From Lumnitzera littorea (taxonomy: Eukaryota; Streptophyta; Magnoliopsida; Myrtales; Combretaceae): a stretch of DNA of 64,000 nt. The translations under genes and the position numbers were made by a program. The stretch covers positions 8,916,329 through 8,980,328 of the forward strand of contig JAMXBB010000003.1 of NCBI GenBank assembly GCA_024138015.1, given 5' to 3'. Below, piece by piece: positions 36,140 to 46,030 of the stretch (its first letter is position 1; each line of letters starts with the position of its first letter). The notes below the pieces were generated by a model. It worked only from the letters and a program-made list of their open reading frames with translations. It made no database searches and was not told the origin of the DNA.

Positions 36140-36564
36140 TTGCGTCTTGAGATCTTCAATCTCTTAACGCATGGCTATTACCACTACATCAATCTTAGCT
36201 TCATAAGTCTCTTCCTTCGTTTCTAAAGCCATGACTCGGGCTTGGAGAGCATTACCCTTCTCTTTAATAACGTTTCCATGTTGCCTAAGTTCTTCTATTG
36301 CTCGATTCAATACTCCTTGCAATTCGCCTCAGAGTTCTTCCTCCATTTTCTCAAGATTGCCTTGAGACTCATCAAATTGTTTCTTGGCCTCATCAATTCT
36401 CAACTTTGCCTTATTCATCCTATTGAGGAGGGAGTTCAGCAAGTCCCGATACCTGGCCCTTTACCTAATAACACGACAATCATCATGGTCGGCCAACTCA
36501 TCAACCATTGACGTGTTGTTGTCTCCTCCAAATAACATTTTCTCCACAAGTAGTTCCTTTTTCA
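36140..36564 (-). other. Chromovirus leader and gag start
   Basis: This lies between the primer site and the capsid segment. The minus strand is rich in Glu/Lys codons in the gag frame (coiled-coil-like) and interrupted by stops. It belongs to the 5' part of gag and the untranslated leader. Confidence 0.6.
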
Positions 36565-36577
36565 GGCTCTAATACCA
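36565..36577 (-). promoter_or_regulatory. Primer-binding site of the chromovirus (tRNA-iMet type)
   Basis: The complement just inside the 5' LTR reads TGGTATTAGAGCC, one mismatch from the TGGTATCAGAGC complementary to the 3' end of plant initiator tRNA-Met. Confidence 0.88.
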
Positions 36578-36579
36578 CT

Positions 36580-36982
36580 TGTCACGGGCGAATTCCGTCA
36601 CTCGATCCCGTGTGGTACTTAGTGTTCTTGACCATACTAAGGAAGGCTAAGTTAGCCTGTAATACACTCACAATGTTTAGAGAGAGAAAGTAGAGAGAGA
36701 AACTCTAAAGGTATGTTGCATTCACTCAAATGACTTGTATGTTACATCTGAGGGAAACACCCCTATATATACAGAAAGCCTTTACAATTTAATAATTAAG
36801 ATCAATTCAATCTAACAGTTACAATTGACTCCCAACTACCACATTCACCTATCCCACCTACTATTATACAAGATTCTGGACTTCTCTAAAACCTTCTGAA
36901 GCTTTTCATCTTCTAGAAGTTTTTAGAGGGCTTGGGCTTTAGGAATCTCCTGAGAATAACCCATTTTGGGAGGTTCGTAACA
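36580..36982 (-). repeat. 5' LTR of the chromovirus
   Basis: This 403-base LTR pairs with 29072-29484. A plus-strand CTATATATAC near 36764-36773 corresponds to a TATA-like signal on the coding strand. It is followed at the outer edge by the host sequence of segment B, which realigns with copy A at about 13180. Confidence 0.9.
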
Positions 36983-39129
36983 TACGCATCATCAGCGCCT
37001 AATAGAACTGTAACAGGTGTAATTTTTAATTTCATAATTCATACTCATGCCATGTTATTTATCCATATCAGAAAAATAGTCCATATCATTGGGTTAACTC
37101 AAAAATACAATTATTATAAAACAAAACACGAGAAATTAAAACAACGTATAAAATCAAAAGTTGAGGTAAATAGTCAATAAAACTTAAGAATAAAATTATC
37201 ATTTATGCATGTAGAAGGTTAAATATGATTTTTGGGCTATAAAACTTATTAAGAATTTAATTTGACTTTTTGAATTAAGGTGACTAAGTTTAGAGAATCA
37301 AGTCTATAAATTTAGGATAATTAAGAGAGATTTGGTACACTAGGCTTAAATTAAGATCTATTGAACCGGTCCATCCACTTTTAGCCTTTCTCATAAAGTT
37401 TCATGTAATAAAAGAGGCTTTCATTATTAGGCTTGGATCGAAAAAGAGTGAAGGAATTTATTAGTGAAGAAACTCATCTAAGCCATCGATCATCAATGCG
37501 ATTTGGCAGATGACGTTGACATCCAAAATAATTGAGTCTCTCATTAGTTTAAAGATGGAAGAAATTAGCACAAACATAGTTATACTACTAGATTGGAATA
37601 TCAAAAGATGAAACAAGAATCAAAACTAAGAATGTGATGCCTCTCAACAAGAATAATAGAGTTTGATGCTTGATTAGCTTCTTCACTTGTCATGTGTATG
37701 TTTTGAGCCTCTTGAGACTGGATACTCCTCCTATTACCTTATTCTTTCCCAATCATCCCTCATGTATCATTCCTCACGGTCTTTCTTAGGTTACATATAG
37801 CACAAGATGTATGTTGCATGTATATGACTACTTCAATTAAATTCATACACCTACAACACACATGTTGCAATATTATTGGTATTTTGTATGACTAAGTTAA
37901 TAGTCACTAATAGAAAAGACAAGGTAGTAAAGATAGCAACTAGACTTCCAATTAAGTACATAACTTGAAACTTAAGGTATAAAATTGTTAAAATGTAAGA
38001 TCGTGATTATGACATTATCCATTTAATAATTAGTTAACTCATTTCAAGCCAAAAATAAAAATAAAAAATAAAAAGTTAGATTTTGATTGTTTCAATTACT
38101 TATCCCCATAAATTGATTTAGATTATATTGGAGTTATAGAATTTTATATCCTCTATATCGTCATATAACAAGGAAATTTTATTGAGACCCATGCTTTCAC
38201 TACACTCATCATGGCATAATATATTTCTTTTATCCAAACATTTGATTAATTCTGATCTATCAAGGGCTCCCTAAGTTCATCAACCAGTCTTATGATTAAT
38301 CAATAAGCGAGGAAATAATTAATTATATTGATTCATATAGTTAGCAATTTAATTAGCTAGTCTTAGTTCCATCTACTTCAATAACGTGTTTGAAAGTTTT
38401 TATTAATCCAAGTTTTTAGGATAAGAATTCAAATCCTACATATTACAATAGAAAGTAATAAAGAAAAATCCTAGAGGCCAAAAAGAGATTCCATTAAAAA
38501 TAACATTCAAACATTTAAAAGACATTGGTATAACTCAGCGATGGAAAATATAAATGAGAATTCATGGAATCATCACGGTCTTTTAAAGTCAATGCACGCA
38601 TAGGAGAATGCTACTGCTTTTGCAACAATAATGATACAAACAATGAATTTCATGGAATCACTTTGATTCCCTCTAACCAATGTGGTCTTTCAAAAGTGAT
38701 CACACACTTAGGAGACAGTGCTACAACTATGTGGTGGCAATGACAATCAATTCAATCCTTTTGAGATTCATAATGTGCTTTAACAGCGGCATCAATTGAA
38801 TATGCAATGTGATGATGTCGCTTCTATCTCCATATTGGCCTATGCATTTAGGAGTAAGACTACAACTTAGTAAGTGCAGTGATTTGAAGAATTAGAAGAC
38901 CAAACTCATTTCCTTTTATCTTACACCAATTCTACTTATATGATTATATGAGTTTATTGTTTTAGGAGTTTTTTTGAGTTAATTCAACTACAAAATTGTT
39001 TTTTATAAAAACTTACGTTTTTTATTGAGCTTACTAATTTTATATATTTGAGTTGAATGGGTTAAAATAAAAAAAAAAAACACAACTAAACTTGTATAAG
39101 CCATTAAACTATTAAAGTATTACATTACC
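36983..39129. other. Non-coding right part of copy B
   Basis: This aligns with about 13175-15322 of copy A and contains no recognisable gene. Confidence 0.7.
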
Positions 39130-39896
39130 CATGTGAAGAAGTGCACATGAAAATGGAATCCTCGGTTCAAATAACTTACATGTAAAAGGTAAGAATGCCT
39201 TTTCTCTGTGCATTTATAATATGATGAAGTGTCCAAAAATTGAACGATGGAAAGTGAAAGAGACACAAAAGTACTATGTTTCTAACTTATTTTTGTATTT
39301 GTTAGTTGTTTGTAAGTTATTTTTGTATTTGTAAGTTATTTCTAACTTATGTTTCTCTGTGTTTTTTTTTTTTTTTTTTAACCCATTCAACTCAAATATA
39401 TAAAATTAGTATTACATTACCCATGTGAAGAAGTGCACATGAAAATGGAATCCTCGGTTCAAATAACTTACATGTAAAAGGTAAGAATGCCTTTTCTCTG
39501 TGCATTTATAATATGATGAAGTGTCCAAAAATTGAACGATGGAAAGTGAAAGAGACACAAAAGTACTATGTTTCTAACTTATTTTTGTATTTGTTAGTTG
39601 TTTGTAAGTTATTTTTGTATTTGTAAGTTATTTCTAACTTATGTTTCTCTGTGTTTTTTTTTTTTTTTTTTAACCCATTCAACTCAAATATATAAAATTA
39701 GTATTACATTACCCATGTGAAGAAGTGCACATGAAAATGGAATCCTCGGTTCAAATAACTTACATGTAAAAGGTAAGAATGCCTTTTCTCTGTGCATTTA
39801 TAATATGATGAAGTGTCCAAAAATTGAACGATGGAAAGTGAAAGAGACACAAAAGTACTATGTTTCTAACTTATTTTTGTATTTGTTAGTTGTTTG
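39119..39896. repeat. Tandem array of a 292-bp unit (2.66 copies, apparently identical)
   Basis: The unit starts ATTACATTACCCATGTG at 39119, 39411 and 39703, a period of exactly 292. The first two copies and the partial third (194 bases) look identical, including an 18-base T-run. Each full unit ends in a 32-base stretch that is the exact reverse complement of 39032-39063 in segment B. The array sits exactly on the right boundary of the segmental duplication. No gene is inside. Confidence 0.95.
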
Positions 39897-42118
39897 CTGC
39901 CCGTGAAACGCTGCGAAAGTGCAATAACTTTCTTTTATGGGTTAACTGTAAATATATCGTTTATTTTTATTTGTGTTTTCAATCTTTTTATTTTTAATGA
40001 GCGTGTTAAAATTTTCAAATCTACATAAAAGTGTTTTAGATCCCTATATGACCATCCTATCATTGAAAAGATGATAAAAAACCTAAAGAAAATGAAATAA
40101 AACGAAATATTTAAAAACTAAAAGAAAATAAAAAAAAAAATAGTTCTCTCCTTTTCCTAATTTTATGTAATTTTCCCGATTACAATAGAGTAAACATATA
40201 GGTGTATTTAAAATTTATACCTTTGATGTAGCTCGGAAAGGTTTTGGTTCAATGAATGGAAAAATGAGAAGGGGATAGGGTGTAGGTGATGGTTTTTGTG
40301 TTGCCACACAAAATAAGATGATGTTTTGCTACCACATACTTGAGCATCACTATAATGCATCTTGAAGAAGGTTGTTGGCCGTCCGTAGAAAAGAACGTCC
40401 TTCATCAGAGAGTTTAATAGGGGTTTCTTGGGTTCGAATGGAATATTCTAAAGTGATTTTTTTTCCTTTTGTTCCCGCAACACCACCATCCCCACGCCGC
40501 TCGCAACCAACACCCCCCTCATCCCACCACCCCCCCCCCCCCTAACGTCCCCTTTTTTTTTTTCTTCTTGTACGCATAATATTTAGACAAAATATAGATA
40601 ATATTAAAGGAAAAATATAAATGATGAGGAATTTACATGTTTGAGAATAATTTCGCTTAACGAGAGAACTCATAATATAATTTCCTTTGGACTTTGTGAA
40701 GCTTGTTGTAATTCGTCCCTGGCCTTGGCTTTTTGTAATTTATCTGCCATTTGATATTTTCCTATATATTTTTATTTTTTTTTCTTAAAATGGAAATTAT
40801 TCTCCTCGAAATTTTTAAATTTCCAATTATTCATACCTTACTTTTATAACTTCCACTGTGATTCACTTATTTGTCTTGGATGTCTTAATTTGCAACAGTA
40901 ATTGCAATTCCTTTATGACACGTTTAGTTTGTAAAATGTAATAAAACAGGAATAGAATTAAAATTTTTCTAAAATAAAATAGAGAAGCAATAACTCTTGT
41001 AATTTTTTTGGGATTTCATCATAAATACATATAAAAATATGACATAACAAAATCGAAGAATAACTATTCTATCAGTGTTATAAAGGAAGTGCAATTTCTT
41101 TTCTCTTTTCGGCAATAGCAATTTCACAAAATAACCATTCTACCAACTAAATATAAAAATAACTGTGCAGATTAGAAATAATCATTCTATTCCACATTTA
41201 TGAAGTCAATTAAACATATCATTAACAAATTGATGACAGTCATGTCCATCTACAATTCACAAGAAAATTGTATAAAATTATGTAAAATCACTTGTAATTT
41301 TCTTTTACTCTTGTAATTTTCACGAAGATTTGTACCATACCTTTAATCGTAATTTCTTTAAGAAATTGAGTGCAGACATCCTTGTTACGAATTTCTAAAA
41401 AGTTACGTATAGATACATCTCGATTCTCCTAAGATTTCGTAAATTTCCCTTTTTCGTGTTTTCTCCTCTTTTTCATATATTATATCTATCCTGAGGTTCT
41501 TCATAAATTTTTCGTTAAAGCAATGGAAAATTACTCCCTTGCTTTTATTACATCTCATTCTCTGTTTGAGATTCTTTTCGGGTTCTTAATCTTCAAACAA
41601 TCAGCGATGATACTTTTCAGTTGCGTGGCATTAGTATTAATCTTTGAAGGGAAGCAACATTTTAGAATTCAAGAAATAATTTGATGGATAATATACACTA
41701 TATGCGTAAATAACAATAAAATATTAACACATCTAATATGTACAAATGACACACAGTAATTAATTTAGAAAATATTCTTTTATTATTATACGTGTCAACA
41801 TTTTATTCATATTTCCATGTCATGCATATATAACACATAATATATAATATCTCTTAAATCTTTTTTTCGTTTAATTCCTTCTTTCCCCCATCAAATGTAT
41901 TATATATGATAGTTAGAGAAAGGGAGGAAGAAAAAAAAAAAAAACAAAGAGAGAGAGAGAAAGAAAGAAAGGGAGAGAGAAATGGTGTATAAAAAGCCTA
42001 AAATATGTAAACTTTTCGTATGTTTTGCGATAATAATTGCGATATACAAGTCTTATCGTGTCCCTATCTAAATACTGAATCTCTAATATCTTCAATCAAG
42101 CTTTATTACCAAAATATA
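39897..42118. other. Intergenic sequence
   Basis: No gene is recognised. A minus-strand 65-codon frame at 40405-40208 has no known domain. A C-rich run followed by poly-T lies at about 40528-40562 and a GA-rich stretch at about 41920-41980. Confidence 0.5.
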
Positions 42119-42702
42119 TGTTGTCGTTCCTCAATTCTTACCGTTATTAGGCTTGTAAAATAATGCATAGTGAAGGGACGTTAAGAGGGTTATCCGGTAT
42201 GGCCACTCCAATATTTAAACCGATAGTTGACAAGGTCTATATGTATTGGGCCTGTAAAATAATGCATACTGAAGGGACGTCAGGGTGGTTGTCTAGCGTG
42301 CCCTGATATTTAAATCAGCAATAAGCTTTTTGTATAATAGAATATTAAGTGTGCAGGCTTAAAATGTAGAGTTTTATAGAGAGGGTTATCATTGAATAGA
42401 TGTTTGATATTTATAGCAAAGTGGAGTTAGCCGTTAGAGATCAATTGGCAGGAAATATCTTCTCCCGTAAGTGTGGGAGAGTAGAGCGTCATGTCTGACA
42501 TATCTATAACATTTAGAATATAGCTATTTTATCCTTATCTTATAGTTTATAACCGTTATAGTTCTTCATGAGCCTAGGCTACTAAGAGTCAGGCTCGAGG
42601 CCTATAGAGGTAAGCTTAACGAGGCCTACAGAGGTAAGCCTAACGAGATAAGACTTAGCGGATCTGGTCAAACCTGAGAGGTCCCTACCCAAAGTGCCCT
42701 AT

Positions 42703-42707
<5 letters not shown>
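42119..42707. mobile_element. Solo LTR of 589 bp
   Basis: It begins TGTTGTCG and ends TATCAACA, a perfect TGTTG/CAACA inverted end pair, and is flanked by ATATA on both sides (42114-42118 and 42708-42712). The flank is low in complexity, so the duplication is weaker evidence than the ends. Inside, a 99-base direct repeat starts at 42151 and 42250 (both with TGTAAAATAATGCATA), and a GAGGCCTA-AGAGGTAAGC repeat lies near 42596-42640. No coding sequence. Confidence 0.65.
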
Positions 42708-42735
<28 letters not shown>

Positions 42736-43064
42736 CTTTTATCAGGCTAAAATTGGAGAATCAGAGAATTTACACATATAATCAACTTACATCCTTATTA
42801 GTGAACTTTTAACTGTAGTGCAATTTCAATTATGTGCTTAAGCTAACTTCATGGACACTTACAAAAGCATACTCATCAAACTTTTATTATGAGTAACACT
42901 ACTCCTATATAACTTTATAGGAATGGAAACTGTATGCAAAGTCCATCCATTAAGCGACATTTTGCAAATAGTTAAAAATGTTTGTTTTTACCCATTAAGT
43001 TTCTATTTATTGATATATTAAAAGGAAGTAAGGTATCCAACATAATTAACAAAATGGTTGACCC
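42708..43064. other. Short AT-rich spacer
   Basis: It starts with a (TA)n tract and holds no recognisable gene. Confidence 0.5.
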
Positions 43065-43345
43065 ATTTTAATAGTAATATTGTTGAGTAGGTTTCTTGAT
43101 AGCTCTTTCATCAAAAGATTAACTAAATTGCTATAAGTTTTCACACCAATAATGATTATTACTTCATTCCCAACTCATTATCTCATACATTCATGTCTTA
43201 ACCCTATATATCTAGACTTTCCATTATAAACTTTACTATTAGCACAAGACATTATTGGTTCACTATTATAGACGATCAAAATGGCTAATATCAATTATGG
43301 CTACAACTCTATTCTCATGAGAAAATCTCTTAGCTTTCTAATTCC
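43065..43345 (-). pseudogene. Ty1/copia RNase H C-terminus, minus strand
   Basis: The complement reads CANSKVYNGKSRYIGLRHEC and, after frame breaks, GVKTYSNLVNLLMKELSRN. These follow the copia tail motifs C-D-N-x-S-A...NP..H.R.KHI..R.H..RE and ...V.T..N.AD.LTK.L. It is in opposite orientation to the copia relic on its right, so it belongs to a different insertion. Confidence 0.6.
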
Positions 43346-43439
43346 TTACTAGTTGTAGCAAGTGTTATAAACTCAAACTTTTAAGTATTGCTTAATGTTG
43401 ATGCTACTAAAATATACGTTAATCTTTGAGATTAATAGT

Positions 43440-44060
43440 GTGTTTGACTTTTGCTTATGATTCTTCTAAATGAGTTTGAGTCTATTCGAAACTCACACCT
43501 CCATCATTGTTCTTTGCCTAAGCTTGACATAATCATCTAGGATTTAAATTTTGAGGTGACTTGGTTGAATACCCTTTATGCTAAGCAAGTATTATCTTCA
43601 ACAGATATAGTTCTTGCTACTCAAGTATCCTTATATCCTACTCTTAGTGTTCAGGCCCCATCGTGGTCTAACTCATCAAAATATTCTTAAAAGAATGTTT
43701 GCTCTTATTTGAAAAGTATGGTCATATTATCTCTAAATGTCAATGACTACAATTTAAGTAGAACGATCATAGCATTACATCACAACCCTCTCATAAAGCT
43801 ACTGTTGCTGCTAAAAGAGTCTTTCCAAAACTCATTTCCCAATTTTTCTACAAAAAACATCTACGCTTGCCTTAAGCAACTCTAACAAAAACGTAGTAAA
43901 TCAACTTTTCAAGCTCTATATGTTACACTAAGTAAATCTTCCTCTTGGTTCTTTGGCTCTACATGTTGCAACCACATGACTTCTTACTACGTTATTTTCA
44001 TTGTGCAAGTCTCTATCTTATGGACCCGTTTAAATAAAACAAAAGATTTGTTCGAAGGAA
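43440..44060 (+). pseudogene. Ty1/copia gag remnant
   Basis: Translated across frame breaks, the plus strand reads LPKLDIII, then SSTDIVLATQVSLYP, then a degenerate zinc knuckle KYGHIISKCQ. This is the C-terminal part of copia gag (UBN2/Retrotran_gag type, followed by CxxC..KGHIxxxC). It is probably the 5' part of the copia element that resumes at 48481, split by later insertions. Confidence 0.55.
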
Positions 44061-45140
44061 AATCAACCGCAAATACTTTGATTGATAAGTGCTAAAATTT
44101 CTTCAATCATTGCTTGCTACTAAATCGAATTAGAACTAACCTTAAAATAGGTGCAAGGTTCAAAAGGTATTGTAGTAGAATAAACATAATCTCAAAGAAG
44201 AACAAATGATTGACTTATACAAGTAGTTTGATGAAGACAAGGAGGAGTAGTAGCAGATACAACATGAGAAACAAAAGGAGAAGATGTTGCTAGTTCTACA
44301 ACTGAAGGAGATTCCTCAATACCCACATAAACTAATCACCTATACTTCTAGTTTTGTTTGTTAGCTTTAACTACTACATTTTTTGACTTAAATAACGCAC
44401 CTCCAACCACCATAACCTCGAATGATCATCCTAATCTCTATTTTAAATCCTCTAAACATTTCCCATTTAAACGATGGCCAAAAATCAACCCAAACTGGCT
44501 TCAAACCTACAAAGAAGATACCCCTTACTATTATCAATAAAATTGCAACATCACTCTAATTAATAGCATGTTATGCAACCCCCATGTGGTGGCTTTCCAC
44601 CTCCATAGCCATCAATATTCATAGGTTGCATGCCTATCTACAAAGGTACCTTGCAACCTACCAAGTTATTTCACAATGGTTAAGCTACCTCAAAATTAAG
44701 GGATAACTAATAACCACCTAAGGAGGGCTATGAAACCATCCCCTATTGGTGGTTGACTGCACGCATAGAAAGCTATTGTAGCTATTGCTAACATTTATCT
44801 TTTTCTTTTTTTAGTTTTCTTTATATTTTCACATTTTATAATTACTTTTGTTGAATATATATTTAGTAATATATTAAATTACATTAACCAATCAAGAGTT
44901 GACATATGTCAAACCTTAATGAAGTTAAAAAGGCTTCAAACAAAGAGAAAATTAATATTGGGTACTCAATTAGAAAAAGAAAGTATGAAGAATTCAAATA
45001 GAGAAGTAATTAAATATTAAAGACTAATTTATAGCACCCTTCAACCCTATTTCATTCATTAATGTTCACAATACAATTTTATTTCTCTTCATTCTTCTTT
45101 TTTAATCTTAATGAAATGGGAAAAAATGTCAAAAAGCACC
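44061..45140. other. Unassigned repeat-derived sequence
   Basis: The 44560-45050 part resembles in style and word content the transposon-like repeat at 7440-7990 (TTGACATATGTCA, GGAGG...CTACC words). No reading frame with a known domain is present. Confidence 0.35.
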
Positions 45141-46030
45141 TTTTTTTTTTGGTAAAAAATTTCACTCACTAGGAAAAAGAATATACAACGATTTTAAGAA
45201 ACATCAAGTAACAATTTTAGCATGAGGCTTATATCCCCCAAAACAAGAGCCTAACAGACTATTAACATATAAAACGTCCCCCACAAATTACACCAATAAA
45301 AAAAGGAGGAACATCTAGTTCAAAAAAAAGTATCTTGTTTGGTCTGCAATCCTCACTTTGCTAAGTAGTCCACTACATGATTATAATCATGACTGACCCT
45401 ACAAAATTTAATATCAAGAGCATAAGAAATCAGTTGCTTATATTTTTTAATAGCTAGATGACAAATTTCAGAATTAACTAAAGGATTGTGAATCCATTTA
45501 ATAGCTTGTTGTGAGTGAACTTCAATAATGACATATTCCCTTACTAATCAGGTAGCTAAAAGAATTCTTTCTACAATAGCCTATAGTTGTGTCACAATAG
45601 GTGAGTCCACTTTAATGTGTTTGTGCATTCCTCTAAGAACTTACCCCCCACTAATCTCTACAAAGTGCACCAATATCGACATCACCTCATTTATCCTTGA
45701 TAGCTCCATTACATTTTACCTTGACCCAATCAACTTTTGAATTCTCCTAATAGCTTTTTAAGAACATTTATTGGTTTTACAACTTTAAGATTCTTTGTGT
45801 TGCCAACCATTTATTCACCTACATCCTAATTCTTTGTCCATAATTTTCCTCTAGCCTAAAAAAGCATTCATTTCTTTCACACCAACCACCTTGAAGTGCA
45901 AAGAGAGTTGTGACTTCTTTTGGAGGATAGACTTGTTTCCAGTTACAATTCTTCCATGTAACATTCTTTATTGCCTAATCTTTCATGTGGTGTACACATG
46001 ACAATTTCTTAGAAATCCTAAGCTTGAGGT
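45141..46030 (-). mobile_element. LINE 3' end with RNase H domain, 5'-truncated
   Basis: On the minus strand the sequence encodes, with stops, YVIIEVHSQQAIKWIHN then ISYALDIKFCRVSHDYNHVV then DYLAK. This follows the RNase H fold at the end of plant LINE ORF2 (RVT_3 family: xxxxSDSxxVxxWI... HVxREANxVADxLAK). Upstream (45760-46030) is the Cys/His-rich linker of the same ORF in poor condition. A poly-A tail (plus-strand T-run at 45141-45150) ends the element. The 5' end is lost near 46030. Confidence 0.65.

Larger units (their letters stand above)
29072..36982 (-). mobile_element. Ty3/gypsy chromovirus, complete but defective, inserted in segment B
   Basis: The element runs from right to left: 5' LTR 36982-36580, a tRNA-iMet-type primer site, gag, protease, reverse transcriptase, RNase H, integrase with chromodomain, purine tract and 3' LTR 29484-29072. 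It is about 5.5 kb without the nested insertion at 30130-32571. Copy A keeps the empty site (near 13170). LTRs begin TGTTA/TGTTATGG and end GTGACA/ATGACA on the coding strand. The flanks CCATG and TACGC do not form a clear 5-bp duplication. The frame has several stops and the protease active site is lost, so it is not autonomous. The CYFCNGPH zinc knuckle and the chromodomain put it among chromoviruses; I cannot be sure of the clade. Confidence 0.92.
19343..39129. repeat. Segmental duplication, copy B (about 19.8 kb with insertions)
   Basis: This is the partner of 7455-15322 in the same orientation. It is enlarged by a stretch at about 23690-28915 that holds TPS exons 1-2 and upstream sequence missing from copy A, and by the chromovirus at 29072-36982. 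It is reduced by the absence of the 8800-9955 equivalent and by a roughly 90-bp loss at the end of exon 6 (equivalent to about 10520-10615). Confidence 0.9.

Noticed and set aside
29067..36987. Clean 5-bp target duplication for the chromovirus
   Set aside because: The left flank CCATG and the right flank TACGC do not match; at best four bases (CATG/TACG) agree at two places, which is not evidence.
39119..39896. CRISPR-like or satellite array
   Set aside because: The repeats are 292 bp, contiguous and without spacers, in plant nuclear DNA. It is a local tandem duplication, not a CRISPR array; three units are too few to call a satellite.
40208..40405. 65-codon minus-strand frame
   Set aside because: No homologous family is recognised, there is no promoter or splice context, and it is of chance length in this composition.
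41913..42095. 60-codon minus-strand frame with a Phe/Leu-rich end
   Set aside because: The hydrophobic stretch is translated GA-rich low-complexity DNA, not a membrane segment of a gene.
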